From positions 116,663,087-116,727,086 of the forward strand of contig CM043947.1 in assembly GCA_014529385.2 (NCBI GenBank): a DNA stretch of 64,000 bases, given 5' to 3'. A program made the translations under genes and the position numbers. Below, piece after piece: positions 54,984-64,000 of the stretch. Source of the stretch: Adiantum capillus-veneris. Lineage: Eukaryota > Streptophyta > Polypodiopsida > Polypodiales > Pteridaceae. A model generated the notes under the pieces. That model had not been told where the DNA came from and made no database searches. It saw only the letters and a list, made by a program, of their open reading frames with translations. Position 1 is the stretch's first letter. Each line of letters opens with the position of its first letter.

Positions 54984-55183
54984 TTTTTAAAATACCAAGC
55001 TCTTCGATATATCTTCTCTTCCTTGTCTACCTACCATCGGATCCATGTTTCTCTCTCTCCCTCTCTCCATCCTTCTTTACAGCCTCTACACTACAATCAT
55101 CATCACCCTCTACATCTACATCCTACTCCCCTTCAAAAATCCATCTCTCTTTCTCTCTCTCCCTCCCTCTCTATACTCCATAT

Positions 55184-55287
<104 letters not shown>

Positions 55288-55324
55288 TTTCCATCCTATC
55301 TCTCTCTATTTATCTTGTCTATGC

Positions 55325-55747
55325 TCTCTAACACCCCAAGCGCTAGCACCTACGCACAGCTTTTGAGATGTTCATTCCAAGCGCTAGTGCCCAGGATATG
55401 TCGTAGCATGAGAGTGAGAGAGAGATTCACCAGAAAGAGAAAGCGTATTCAAAATTTTGAATTAATCGAATAAATGCCTATGAAAAGCACTCATTATTAC
55501 CAACCCTTACTTTATATAGATGCGGATATTGAGGGCCTCCTATCTCGTCTTGTTCTGATTTGCCTTCAAAGCCTAGCGCTAGGAGTGGCCTTGATAGAGA
55601 TTCTCCAAGCACCAGTGCTCATTCGATGGAGTTATTCAATGATATCTTTCTCTCTTTTTATCTCTCGCCGGGCTCTAACTCCCCAAGCGCTAGCTCTTGC
55701 ACAGTCATTGAGGCATTTGTTCCAAGCGATAGCGCTCAAGATATGGC

Positions 55748-55811
<64 letters not shown>

Positions 55812-56360
55812 TCATCAAAAGGAGAGATTGTACCTAATTATTCAAATAAACCGCCATGAATAAAGCATAAATTATTACCAACACTTATGTCTTTATATAG
55901 GTGTGGGTATTAATGGCTTCCTCTCTGTCTCTCTCTTCTTCCTTCAAAGCCTAGCACTAGTAGCCGCATGTAGTGGCCTCTATTGAGTTTCTCCATGCGA
56001 CTCCGCCCATTTGTCAAGTCAATAATCCAATCCTATCTTTCTTTCCTTTTATCTCTCTCCGGGCTCTAACTCGCCAAGCGCTAGCGCTTGCACACTCATT
56101 GAGTGGTTTGATCCAAGTGCTAGCACCCACGCTATGCAGAAGTGCAAGAGTGAGAGAGAGAGACTTAATTGATAATTCAATTCAATCACCATCAGTAAAC
56201 ACCTGATAATTCAATTCAATCGCTCGTATGTTGATGCCTTGATGGAGTTTCTCTAAGCGCCAGCGCTCATTTTTCTTCTCCTTTTTTTTTCTAGCGCCTT
56301 CACAGCTTCCATAAGCGGGCGCCCTTGTTCAAAAACTTTCCAAGCACTAGTACCCACTTC
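55325..56360. repeat. Diverged tandem repeat, unit about 330-420 bp, with AGCGCTAG motif
   Basis: At least two full units and one partial unit. Each unit has: (GA)n; ATTCA.CA; an AATAAA/CATAAATTATTACCAACnCTTA stretch; TTTATATAGnTG; CCTTCAAAGCCTAGCnCTAG; TTTCTCC; TATCTCTC.CCGGGCTCTAACTC.CCAAGCGCTAGC; TTGCACA.TCATTGAG; and CCAAG(C/T)G(C/A)TAG(C)(A/G)C. The motif AAGCGCTAGCGCTT is palindromic at its best (56077-56091). Boundaries near 55416, 55745 and 56165. Weaker AGCGC/AGCACTAG copies continue to 56355. Confidence 0.7.
55750..55808. repeat. (GA)n microsatellite within the tandem repeat
   Basis: About 29 GA units at the junction of two repeat units. Other junctions have short GA runs (55416-55427, 56151-56163), so this one expanded. 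Confidence 0.95.
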
Positions 56361-56422
56361 CTACAAATCACTATTCCACCTCAAGATTAACACTATAAAA
56401 TCTCATCATTTTAATTATTTTC

Positions 56423-56715
56423 TGTTAACCCTCACGGCTCACGGACACCCATCACCTACGATGGATGCGTATTATGTATTTGGTAGAGTCAGGTACCGGG
56501 CTTGTCGGACCAATAGGGAAAGGTAGAGTGATCGCCGATGAGAGGCGCACTTTAACTTGGACATTCAAGGGATTAGTTGGCTAAGCATGGGCGCCCAAGT
56601 GTGAATGGGGTGAGCTCCTATAAAAGCCAACTAAACCTAATTTTTACTCATTCTCTCATTTGTGCAATTGAAGAGTGCTCTTGCTCCATCTCCATCTTCT
56701 TCTTCTTCACCTCCT

Positions 56716-56753
<38 letters not shown>

Positions 56754-56998
56754 TGTGTGTGCGATCGAGCATTACGAAGGCACGACGGCGGCGAAGCGGT
56801 TGAGCGCGGCACGACTGCAGCTTCTTCTTCATCGCGGCGAGGAATCCACCACGAAGGCGAGCGTAGAGCGGTGAGTGACACACCCTTTGTTTTCTTGAGC
56901 TTGCTAGTTTAGGCTTGTTGTGTGCTTGGAGCCGTTTGTGGCTCGCATACGGTGTATTGGCAAGTCCCTTGCTTCGACAGTGCGGCAAGGAGCGCACA
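56423..56998 (+). repeat. Probable 5' LTR of the plus-strand gag-protease element
   Basis: Begins TGTTAACCCTCACGG and ends GAGCGCACA, just before a tRNA-Asp-like PBS. About 576 bp. The right end is well supported by the PBS; the left end is chosen only for the TG start. No second copy is seen before the window end. TATAAAA at 56619-56625 is a good promoter candidate. A (TG)n-(GA)n stretch lies at 56716-56749. Confidence 0.5.
56619..56625 (+). promoter_or_regulatory. TATA box in the probable LTR
   Basis: TATAAAA, followed at about 30-40 bp by a C/T-rich stretch. It would drive transcription of the element RNA. Confidence 0.5.
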
Positions 56999-57002
56999 TT
57001 TT

Positions 57003-57020
57003 TGGCACCGCTGCCGGGGA
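57003..57020 (+). promoter_or_regulatory. Primer-binding site, tRNA-Asp-like
   Basis: TGGCACCGCTGCCGGGGA lies four bases after the LTR end. It matches the plant gypsy PBS TGGCGCCGTTGCCGGGGA, complementary to tRNA-Asp, except at two positions. Confidence 0.75.
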
Positions 57021-57107
57021 TATGCCCTACACTAAGCTCGGTTAGCACTTTACGCTTCTTTGTGGTGCAATTTCTATCATAGGAAAGGCAGGGAAGGAGT
57101 GTGGAGA

Positions 57108-57341
57108 TTTCTGTTTTTTGCGTTTTCTGCATTTGCTGTCAAGTTTCAATTTCTGCTATTGTCTGCGTTTTTTCAATTTCTGCAATTTTTGCATTTTCAA
57201 GTTCGGCTTTTTCAATTTCTGCAATTTTCTGCATTTCTGCGTTTTTTTAATTTTCTGCAATTTCTGCGTTTTTTCTGCAATTTCTGCAATATCTGCAATT
57301 TTCTGCAATTTCTGCGTTTTTCAATTTTCTGCATACTAGAA
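57108..57341. repeat. TTTCTGC(A/G) minisatellite in the leader
   Basis: Degenerate short units TTTCTGCAA, TTTCTGCGTTTTT and TTTTCTGCA repeat over about 230 bp. It gives Phe/Cys-rich frames that are not genes. Confidence 0.75.
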
Positions 57342-57890
57342 AAAAAAATTCTGAAAAAAAAAGTAAAAAATAATAATTTCGGAAATTAAAAACGCAAGTG
57401 AGCGGGCGGCGAAATTTTTCGAAAATAAAAAACGTGACTCTTAAAACGGACGGGTTGGTTTGTATAAAAGATAGATCGGGATCATTTTCCCAAGCCCAAG
57501 CCCAGGCCTCAGTCCTCAGTCTTATGATATATACTAGACTCACTCTTATATATATACCCTACTCCCTCAAGAGAGAATGAGAGCATGTGGGACAAGTCCT
57601 CCACTCTCCTCCTTTCTCTTCCCACTTGCACCCTTAGACTTTCTAGTTTGGGCCTAGTTCCCTACTGGAAATTGACAGTTTTAGGGATTCCGAGGGCATA
57701 GAGTGACCAAAACGGAGGGCTGTAAAGCACGGCACGACCCTCTGACCGATACGCTCGTTTCGAGCTATCACACGGCCCATTCCACGACACGCTCTAAAAA
57801 ATCTAGCAAAAAAACAAAAAAAAACACGCTAAAAACTAGTCACAAGGCCTCCTAGAGCAGCTTTTTGACACCTTAGGGTATCAGAAGCAC

Positions 57891-59642
57891 ATGCACTTAC
57901 GCTCTGGGCGGGTGCTAGAACACGAGCATATTGAGGGTGCCTCTGTTCATACGGACACCCATTACCCATCCACGATAAGCTCTAGACCCTCAGCGGGGAC
58001 ACAAGGTAGCACCACCCAAGACCCTAAAATAGCCGCTAGTGATTCCTCCTCCGACTCAGAAATCATGGAAGCATACCCTACCCAAAACACTGAGAGAGAA
58101 GGCCATGCACCTCCCGAAGCTCCACAGCCTAGTACTAGTATGTTTAGCCGTTTCATGGAAACATTAGGTAGAGCTACTCGCTCGGAACCTGATGCAAATG
58201 AAGCACACGAAGGGGGTGGGGAAGTGGACTCTCCTTTCACATCGCACGTGGACCCCACACCCCCAAAGAGTGTCCATGTGGATATCCTGCCAATTTCTTA
58301 CCAAGAAGGCCCTGTTGAGCTGCCTCCTTCAGAAGTTCCCTCTAGAGTACCGTTGGTGACAAGTAAAACCACGGGGAGCAACATTGCTTCTACCTCACAA
58401 GAAACCATTAACACGTCGACTCTAGAAGGATTTTTCATTAATGATCATTGGACATACGACCTCCACACTGAGGTGTTGACGGATCTACACTCTGGCCACG
58501 CCTACCATGTAGGATGGATAGAGATTGTACAATCCACCTCTAGTGCCACGAGCATCGAAGATCAACAGAAAATGATCTGTAATGTTATCCATGGCATCAT
58601 TCAATCAGAAAGGCAAAACCGAGGGGTAAATATACTCTCAACTGGCCCCATGAGATTTTTGGATACGAGTAAGGCTCAACAGCCTACTCTATCACAAATG
58701 GAGACTCCTCTAATGAGCCCCATGGACCCATCTTACGTCATTTCACCTGGGGTCTCTATGCAATCTGAGCCTCCGAGCGAAAACTTTAGCTTCCCTAACT
58801 TGGCTCAACCCTCTATCAAGGAAAACACAGTGCTCACTCCAGGGATAAGCCTAACAGAGAATGTACCGATGACATCTACGGTTAGCGCAGTGCCACTACC
58901 TAGTGTTGTAGTACCTAATATGGGGCCTCGACCATATGTGCCTCTAGCCCCTTATGCACACATGGCCCCCACACCTCCAATTGTACCACTTGCTTATGCT
59001 CCTCGAGTGCCGCTCCCTAGCCCTTATCCGAGTGGACCTATGCCCGGTTATGTTCCATATCCTGCATCATCCACACATATGCCAAGACCGGCACCCGTCC
59101 CTCTCCCACATATGATTCCAAGAGTACCTCCACCGGCCTTGCCTCCTCACATAGGTGACTTGGCAGCGTTTGCTCAAACCATAGGTCGATCTATCGCGGA
59201 AAATATACGTCATGCATCTGATAGAGAGCCTAGAAGTAAGGCAGTACAAATTGCCAAACTCACGCAAAAATTCAATGGGGATGAAGATGCTAGGAAACAC
59301 ATTGAAGTGTTTGAACAAGTATGTGATTCCTTAGGGGAACGTAACGAACTACATAAGTGCAATGCCTTAAGCTTGACATTAAGTGGGAAGGCTGGAGATT
59401 GGTATAGAACCCTAAGGGTGGACGAGAAAACTATCTACCCTACCCTTCGAAGGTTGTATCTAAAGGAGTACATACGAGAAGGTGTGCTTTGGGGTGTAGC
59501 ATCTCAGCTACAGAAGGCCGAACGTAAGGAAGGAGAGTCAGTAAGGGACTTCATTAGTCGTCTAAAGCACTTAAACTCTCGTTGCCCTGTAAATGAGCGC
59601 TTCACAATAACCAACTGCTTGATCGATTCATTCGAGGGTTGA
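57891..59642 (+). CDS. Gypsy gag (ORF1), 583 aa
   Basis: ATG at 57891 (MHLRSGRVLEHEH), a start typical of plant gypsy gag. A long Ser/Thr/Pro-rich N-terminal half (about 1-330) is followed by a Pro/Tyr/Val stretch of PxPxP type (about 345-430, PLAPYAHMAPTPPIVPLAYA) and a capsid domain from about 455: KLTQKFNGDEDARKHIEVFE, LSGKAGDWYRTLRVDEKTIY, LKEYIREGVLWGVASQLQKA, SVRDFISRLKHLNSRCPVNE. It stops at TGA 59640-59642. Continuation in the -1 frame (59639 on) reads LRNEGIYNGLVIRGIATWED, the expected end of the capsid domain. ORF1 and ORF2 are therefore one polyprotein split by a one-base shift. Confidence 0.85.
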   Translation: MHLRSGRVLEHEHIEGASVHTDTHYPSTISSRPSAGTQGSTTQDPKIAASDSSSDSEIMEAYPTQNTEREGHAPPEAPQPSTSMFSRFMETLGRATRSEPDANEAHEGGGEVDSPFTSHVDPTPPKSVHVDILPISYQEGPVELPPSEVPSRVPLVTSKTTGSNIASTSQETINTSTLEGFFINDHWTYDLHTEVLTDLHSGHAYHVGWIEIVQSTSSATSIEDQQKMICNVIHGIIQSERQNRGVNILSTGPMRFLDTSKAQQPTLSQMETPLMSPMDPSYVISPGVSMQSEPPSENFSFPNLAQPSIKENTVLTPGISLTENVPMTSTVSAVPLPSVVVPNMGPRPYVPLAPYAHMAPTPPIVPLAYAPRVPLPSPYPSGPMPGYVPYPASSTHMPRPAPVPLPHMIPRVPPPALPPHIGDLAAFAQTIGRSIAENIRHASDREPRSKAVQIAKLTQKFNGDEDARKHIEVFEQVCDSLGERNELHKCNALSLTLSGKAGDWYRTLRVDEKTIYPTLRRLYLKEYIREGVLWGVASQLQKAERKEGESVRDFISRLKHLNSRCPVNERFTITNCLIDSFEG

Positions 59643-62600
59643 GGAATGAAGGAATCTATAATGGACTAGTGATTAGAGGTATCGCAACCTGGGAAGATGT
59701 CACTGCCAATGCAATCCAATTAGAGGACAACTTGATGATAGCAGGCATGAGGGTGTCTACTGACACGAGATCCACTAGCTCACAAGCCATTGAGTATGAA
59801 CCCATGACTGCAAAGCCCATTGCCAATGAGCCAAAGGTATTTGAGACATTCTTGACAGACCTCACCAAGGCAATCCAAGAATCTCTTAAGGATAATCGAC
59901 CCCCTCAAAATAGTCACATGTATCCAAGGAGGGAGCAACAATGGTGCTCCATTTGCTTAGGTCCACATAGCACTAGTGAGTGCCCTACGTTTAGAGTAAA
60001 ATTTAATGGAGCTTGCAACGCATGTGGTAGGTATGGTCACCAAGCTAAGGATTGTTTAATGATCAAACGTATGATGGCAAATAGACCACCTGTAGCCTGG
60101 ACGGATGCACCTCGAGCTCGTGTATTGATGCCTTCTCCACCTGTTGAGCAACTACCGCAACACATGGTCCCTAGATCTCAAAATTTTGTACAAGCTACAC
60201 CGTTACCACCTCCTGTGCTAGGACCGCAGCCCCCGCATCCAAGAGTCGCCCCTATGAACCAAGTGGGTTGCAAGCCATCAAATGCTTATCCAGATGGCTG
60301 TGAGGAGGAAATAGACACTAGTATTGCCTACGAACTTGATACATTGGAAGAGTGTCCTATATACTACATGGAAGATTGTTGGGGACAAGTCAAGCCGGTT
60401 TATCAAGCTGCTGCTCTCACATCCAGAGGTCAAAATATCAACACCCAGGCTAGGAGGCCACCTCTTCAATGCTACGAGTGTGGTGGACCACATCGAGTAG
60501 CGGAGTGCCCTATTAGGCTGCAAAAGAATGCTGCACAGATGCAAATGAATCAAGGGAGCACGTCTGCAATGCCAATACTCACATGTAATCGTTGTGGCAT
60601 AGATCACTTGATTGCCCAATGCCCCTATAACCCAAATGCGCCTAAAATCACACCCCTAAATTTGGTCGAAATTGCTAGTGTGACATCACCAATACCACCC
60701 GTCGCACCCGCTTATGCGATTACACGGTCCATGCTTCAAGGGCCAGGACATATCCTCGAAGAGAGAGATACCGCGTCAGTTATCCAAGCAAAGAAAAAGA
60801 AGACACGAAGGAAGAAGTCGCAGAATACGGAAAATTCAAAGCCAAGTTCCAAAACAAACATAGGAACAGGAGATGACCCCGTGTATATGAATGACCTCGA
60901 GGATGATTCAGATTCAGTCGAGACAATGGAGACTAGAACCAATACCACAAAGGGAAAGACCGACAAGGAAAACCGTAACATGGAACCAAATGAAAACCGA
61001 ATAAGAGAAAATCATAAAGAGCCTCTGAAAACACCACAAGTGTTTCCAAATCCAATCCAAGACCCCCAAGATAAACCGCAGGGGCAAAAAGGGAAAAATC
61101 GTAAAAAGAAGATTGGGACGTACCCAAACCCAGTAGACGAGATTGAGCAGGTGAAACATCTAAGAGGTTTAGTGGAGGAGACTCAAAGGAAACTAGAACC
61201 AGAACCCATGCATATCAAAATTCATGACACAGTGTTTCCCACGCAAGTTCATCCACCCCACATGAACCATAGACCGTTAGCCATATCTAGTATCATCCAA
61301 GAAGGGAGTGAGGACGGGACATCAGAAAGTGAGCATACACCCTTCTTGTTGGAAAGGATGTTAAACGAAGGAATACCTGATCCCATTGAGGAATATGAGA
61401 TTCCATCCTCACCAGTTCCTAGTCAAGGACCTACACCCTGCAAAATGCCAATGAATGTTGCCAAACTAGTGGACTTCATGTCTTCTGAGGTTCGAACCAC
61501 GATCATAGCAAAGCTGTATGGAGATCATGAGTTATTCCTTGCACTTCGAGCATTCCTTAACGGAGAGCTACGAACGGGATTACCGCAATTTGCGCAACCA
61601 AATAGGCCTGACTCGATTATGATTGATGAGGAAAATCATGTGCGATCACTTGACTTAGATGGACACGAGTCTGTGATTGAGGTACCCATTAACGAATTAG
61701 GGCAGCATTTTGAAGGCGACGAGTCTAATGCGACCCTACCCATCACTGCCAAGGGATTAACTATAAAGGGAATTCTTGATGGTGGTGCGGGAGTTAGCAT
61801 CGTTACAAAAGATTGTTGGGAATCCATGGGAAAACCCCGCCTCCGTGTTACTAACATTGTGGTAAAGATGGCAAATGGTACCATAGCCAAACCTATGGGG
61901 ATGCTCAAGGATCTTAAGATCAAAGTTCTAGGACACAAGGTACGACATACGTTCATTGTAATGGATTTCTCTAAACACCTTATGTCATATGAAATGATTT
62001 TAGGACGACCATTCATGAGGGAAGCACAAATGGTTCATGATTGGTCTAAAAATCATGTCTATTTGCAATTCCAAGACTCTATCCTTAGAGTGGATTTGGT
62101 GACTGGTAAGGTACACCCCTTAGGGAGTAAAACCATTATTGATCATCGCTCTGACACCACAGTTCACTCGGCCCCACTACAATATTGTTACACTTGTAAG
62201 AAGGATACAGACATTGGCCAAGATTCTCCTTATATGGATATCTTACCTGGGCTGACTGAGTCGGACAATGTGGATTGGGTCCACCTAGCATCAACCATAG
62301 ACACTTGGGGAAATAGAGGAACCACTTGGGTAACACCTGAGGGGGATGAAATGCCTATACCCTTAAATATGCTACAAGCGATGCATATCGCTTCTGACAA
62401 GACTCATCCTAATGTAAGGAAGAAAACATACAAGTGGGTCCCTAAAGCTTCTTTAGTGACCATAGCTAGTGCTAAAAAACAGAAGCCTTGTAAGAAACGT
62501 ACCACTTGCTCCAAGAAAAGTAAGAAAATGTTGCGATGGATCCCTAAACGACTATTGGAAGCCCAAGGCTACTATCAAGGAAATGATCAAATCTGGGTGC

Positions 62601-63070
62601 CAAAACGTAGATTGTACTCTTACCTATCACCTGACCCAAGTGAGCCCAATCCCGTAGCTCCAAAACGAATCAATGATCGTGGAAAGGAAAAAATCACAGA
62701 ATGCTACACACCCGCTCCCGAGCTAGTTTGGGTACCAAAGAAAAAACGATTTGTTCCACCTAGCTCAGGAAGGGGGGAGTCCCATGAAGATTCTAGCTCC
62801 TCATGTAATACATCCATAGAGGTAAAAGCTTCTACACCGCCTCCATCTATAGTAGTGGACCTCAATGAAGCTACAAAAGAATCCACACCTCCCAGTGTTC
62901 AAGAATCACCTGATGAACCACTTCAAGTTCGATCCTGGGAGAGTACCTTACCACCCTTGCAACTTGACAAGGCACCTAGGGTAATAGAAAACTACTGGCA
63001 AAAATCCTCACCTATTACCAACTGGAATAATTGGTTTCAAAGGGTGACAAGCTCATTTCAAACGGTATGA
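59639..63070 (+). CDS. Gag C-terminus with four zinc knuckles and DGG protease (ORF2), about 1,143 codons
   Basis: No ATG at the 5' end; it continues gag by a -1 shift at GAGGGTTGA. It has four zinc knuckles: CSICLGPHSTSEC, CNACGRYGHQAKDC, CYECGGPHRVAEC and CNRCGIDHLIAQC. Only the second has the standard CX2CX4HX4C; the other three are CX2CX3HX4C. A basic Lys/Arg linker follows (about residues 380-500). The retropepsin starts at IKGILDGGAGVSIVTKDCW (D714, D-G-G) and includes MANGTIAKPMGMLKDL and SYEMILGRPFMREAQMVHDW. The C-terminal part has four WVPK-type units: YKWVPKASL, LRWIPKRLLEAQGYY, QIWVPKRRLYS and LVWVPKKKRF. It ends at TGA 63068-63070. No RT, RNase H or integrase. It is fully open over 3.4 kb, which suggests recent or continuing constraint. 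Confidence 0.85.
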   Translation: MRNEGIYNGLVIRGIATWEDVTANAIQLEDNLMIAGMRVSTDTRSTSSQAIEYEPMTAKPIANEPKVFETFLTDLTKAIQESLKDNRPPQNSHMYPRREQQWCSICLGPHSTSECPTFRVKFNGACNACGRYGHQAKDCLMIKRMMANRPPVAWTDAPRARVLMPSPPVEQLPQHMVPRSQNFVQATPLPPPVLGPQPPHPRVAPMNQVGCKPSNAYPDGCEEEIDTSIAYELDTLEECPIYYMEDCWGQVKPVYQAAALTSRGQNINTQARRPPLQCYECGGPHRVAECPIRLQKNAAQMQMNQGSTSAMPILTCNRCGIDHLIAQCPYNPNAPKITPLNLVEIASVTSPIPPVAPAYAITRSMLQGPGHILEERDTASVIQAKKKKTRRKKSQNTENSKPSSKTNIGTGDDPVYMNDLEDDSDSVETMETRTNTTKGKTDKENRNMEPNENRIRENHKEPLKTPQVFPNPIQDPQDKPQGQKGKNRKKKIGTYPNPVDEIEQVKHLRGLVEETQRKLEPEPMHIKIHDTVFPTQVHPPHMNHRPLAISSIIQEGSEDGTSESEHTPFLLERMLNEGIPDPIEEYEIPSSPVPSQGPTPCKMPMNVAKLVDFMSSEVRTTIIAKLYGDHELFLALRAFLNGELRTGLPQFAQPNRPDSIMIDEENHVRSLDLDGHESVIEVPINELGQHFEGDESNATLPITAKGLTIKGILDGGAGVSIVTKDCWESMGKPRLRVTNIVVKMANGTIAKPMGMLKDLKIKVLGHKVRHTFIVMDFSKHLMSYEMILGRPFMREAQMVHDWSKNHVYLQFQDSILRVDLVTGKVHPLGSKTIIDHRSDTTVHSAPLQYCYTCKKDTDIGQDSPYMDILPGLTESDNVDWVHLASTIDTWGNRGTTWVTPEGDEMPIPLNMLQAMHIASDKTHPNVRKKTYKWVPKASLVTIASAKKQKPCKKRTTCSKKSKKMLRWIPKRLLEAQGYYQGNDQIWVPKRRLYSYLSPDPSEPNPVAPKRINDRGKEKITECYTPAPELVWVPKKKRFVPPSSGRGESHEDSSSSCNTSIEVKASTPPPSIVVDLNEATKESTPPSVQESPDEPLQVRSWESTLPPLQLDKAPRVIENYWQKSSPITNWNNWFQRVTSSFQTV

Positions 63071-63078
63071 TCTACCCA

Positions 63079-63090
63079 AGGAAGGGGGGA
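63079..63090 (+). promoter_or_regulatory. Polypurine-tract-like run after ORF2
   Basis: AAGGAAGGGGGGA, eight bases after the ORF2 stop, followed by GTGTTTGTGG. This is the usual look of the end of a gypsy coding region before a 3' LTR. The following sequence does not match 56423-56998, so it is only PPT-like. Confidence 0.4.
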
Positions 63091-64000
63091 GTGTTTGTGG
63101 ACATCCATCATTCACTTGCTTCCCTCTCAACCTTTTTCCCTGACCTCTCAATCACCAATCTTAGGGAATGTACATATAAAGCTTTATACTCACAAAAACA
63201 AAAAATAAAGAGCAAGAGCAATTAGCAAACGAGTATGCACATTAAAAGTCAAAACATTGACTCAGACCTACACATGTCACATTTGGTACAGTGAAACAGA
63301 AACCTATGCCATAAAACACCTTTGATCCTCATCACTTGAGTGATGGAGGGTAAGGTAAGATTAGTACGATAGGAGTGTTTCTGTTTTAGAGTTGAGTGAT
63401 TAGCAAAGTTCTCTTTTCCCACTGATGTTCCTCCTGGAGGTATTCCTTTTGTTTCCTAGTGTGTACAGGAGCGTGTTGCTATTGATAGGATTTGGACCTT
63501 CATGGAACCTTCAAATCAAGCACAACCATCAACACAAACAGGTGTTTCTTGTCCATTAGCATTGCCGTTATCTTTTTGCATCTATGATTGTCTGCTTTGA
63601 TTGTGATTGGTAGCATAATATTCAGCGCATTGTCTTAGTATCAAACATTTAATTCAATGTAATGTTTTGTCATAATCACTTGTCTAGGTTTAAAAATCAA
63701 GCAGTCCGACTAAGCTAGTTTGACCAAGTTAGGTGTTAGAGATCTTCTCTTAATACCATGGGGAATGACTTCCTAATAAGCAATGGTTACTTAGGTTCTT
63801 AATCCGATTTAGGCAGCATTGTATGAAATGTACTAGGGCTTTCTAGTGGGCTTAACCCTATTGACCTTTAGCTTAAGTATTATAAAGGGAGTTTACTAAT
63901 GTGATGAGCCTGGGGAGGGTAACAGTGTTATATGACCCCCCAAAGTTACAAAATTAAAATGCTGAAAATGAACAAGCAAAAAATCAAAGTGCCACAATGT
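63091..64000. other. Noncoding DNA after the gag-protease ORF
   Basis: 910 bases without a recognisable frame. It would be a 3' noncoding spacer of the element, or the start of a different LTR. No LTR partner or RT is seen before the window ends. Confidence 0.4.

Noticed and set aside
63091-64000. 3' LTR of the gag-protease element
   Set aside because: Although a purine run and TG precede it, the sequence does not match the probable 5' LTR at 56423-56998; only a short GGACA.CCATCA similarity exists.

Overview
The window is a piece of a large, repeat-dominated plant nuclear genome. The evidence is a Ty1/copia element primed by initiator-Met tRNA, Ty3/gypsy chromoviruses with integrase-linked chromodomains, a tRNA-Asp-like primer site, nested insertions, many (CT)n/(GA)n tracts and only one convincing host gene. 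There is no operon structure and no CRISPR. A land plant is well supported; a fern or other large-genome lineage is only an impression from the style of the elements.

Layout. 1-3.1 kb: decayed minus-strand gypsy gag and leader, with pol outside the window. 3.1-8.4 kb: gene-poor DNA with microsatellites, a fragment resembling an FCP1/HAD-type phosphatase, arrays of an AGCATA/TATGCT-rich minisatellite interrupted by a 251-bp MITE, and foldback-type inverted repeats. 8.407-13.584 kb: nearly intact copia element (227-bp LTRs, TSD CTTTC) with a single in-frame TAG. 15.049-28.274 kb: old minus-strand chromovirus with 3.1 and 3.7 kb LTRs, whose RT-RNaseH-integrase zinc-finger block is inverted and carries a 198-bp internal duplication. 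28.3-31.4 kb: intergenic DNA with a gypsy integrase relic. 31.382-49.168 kb: large minus-strand gypsy element (TSD TGCTT) with a long extra coding region between integrase and the 3' LTR. It is interrupted by a second gypsy element (37.035-43.013 kb, TSD ATGTA) inside integrase and by an LTR-like insertion inside its gag-protease region. 49.2-54.8 kb: a GC-rich intronless host-like gene (50641-52140, minus) and a stretch with possible minus-strand exons. 54.87-56.4 kb: giant (CT)n/(GA)n tracts and a diverged tandem repeat built around AGCGCTAG. 56.42-64 kb: the 5' part of a plus-strand element with LTR, tRNA-Asp-like PBS, gag ORF and a long zinc-knuckle/protease ORF, with no RT or integrase before the window ends.

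How it fits together. Most coding potential is retroelement polyprotein (gag, protease, RT, RNase H, integrase). The copia copy is young, with about 98% LTR identity by eye. The two chromosome-scale gypsy structures are old and silenced, and in the outer element nearly all stops examined can be explained by single C-to-T or G-to-A changes. The points most worth following are the extra ORF of the outer gypsy element, the gag-protease element with unusual zinc knuckles and WVPK repeats, the inversion inside the chromovirus, and the minisatellite/MITE pair.
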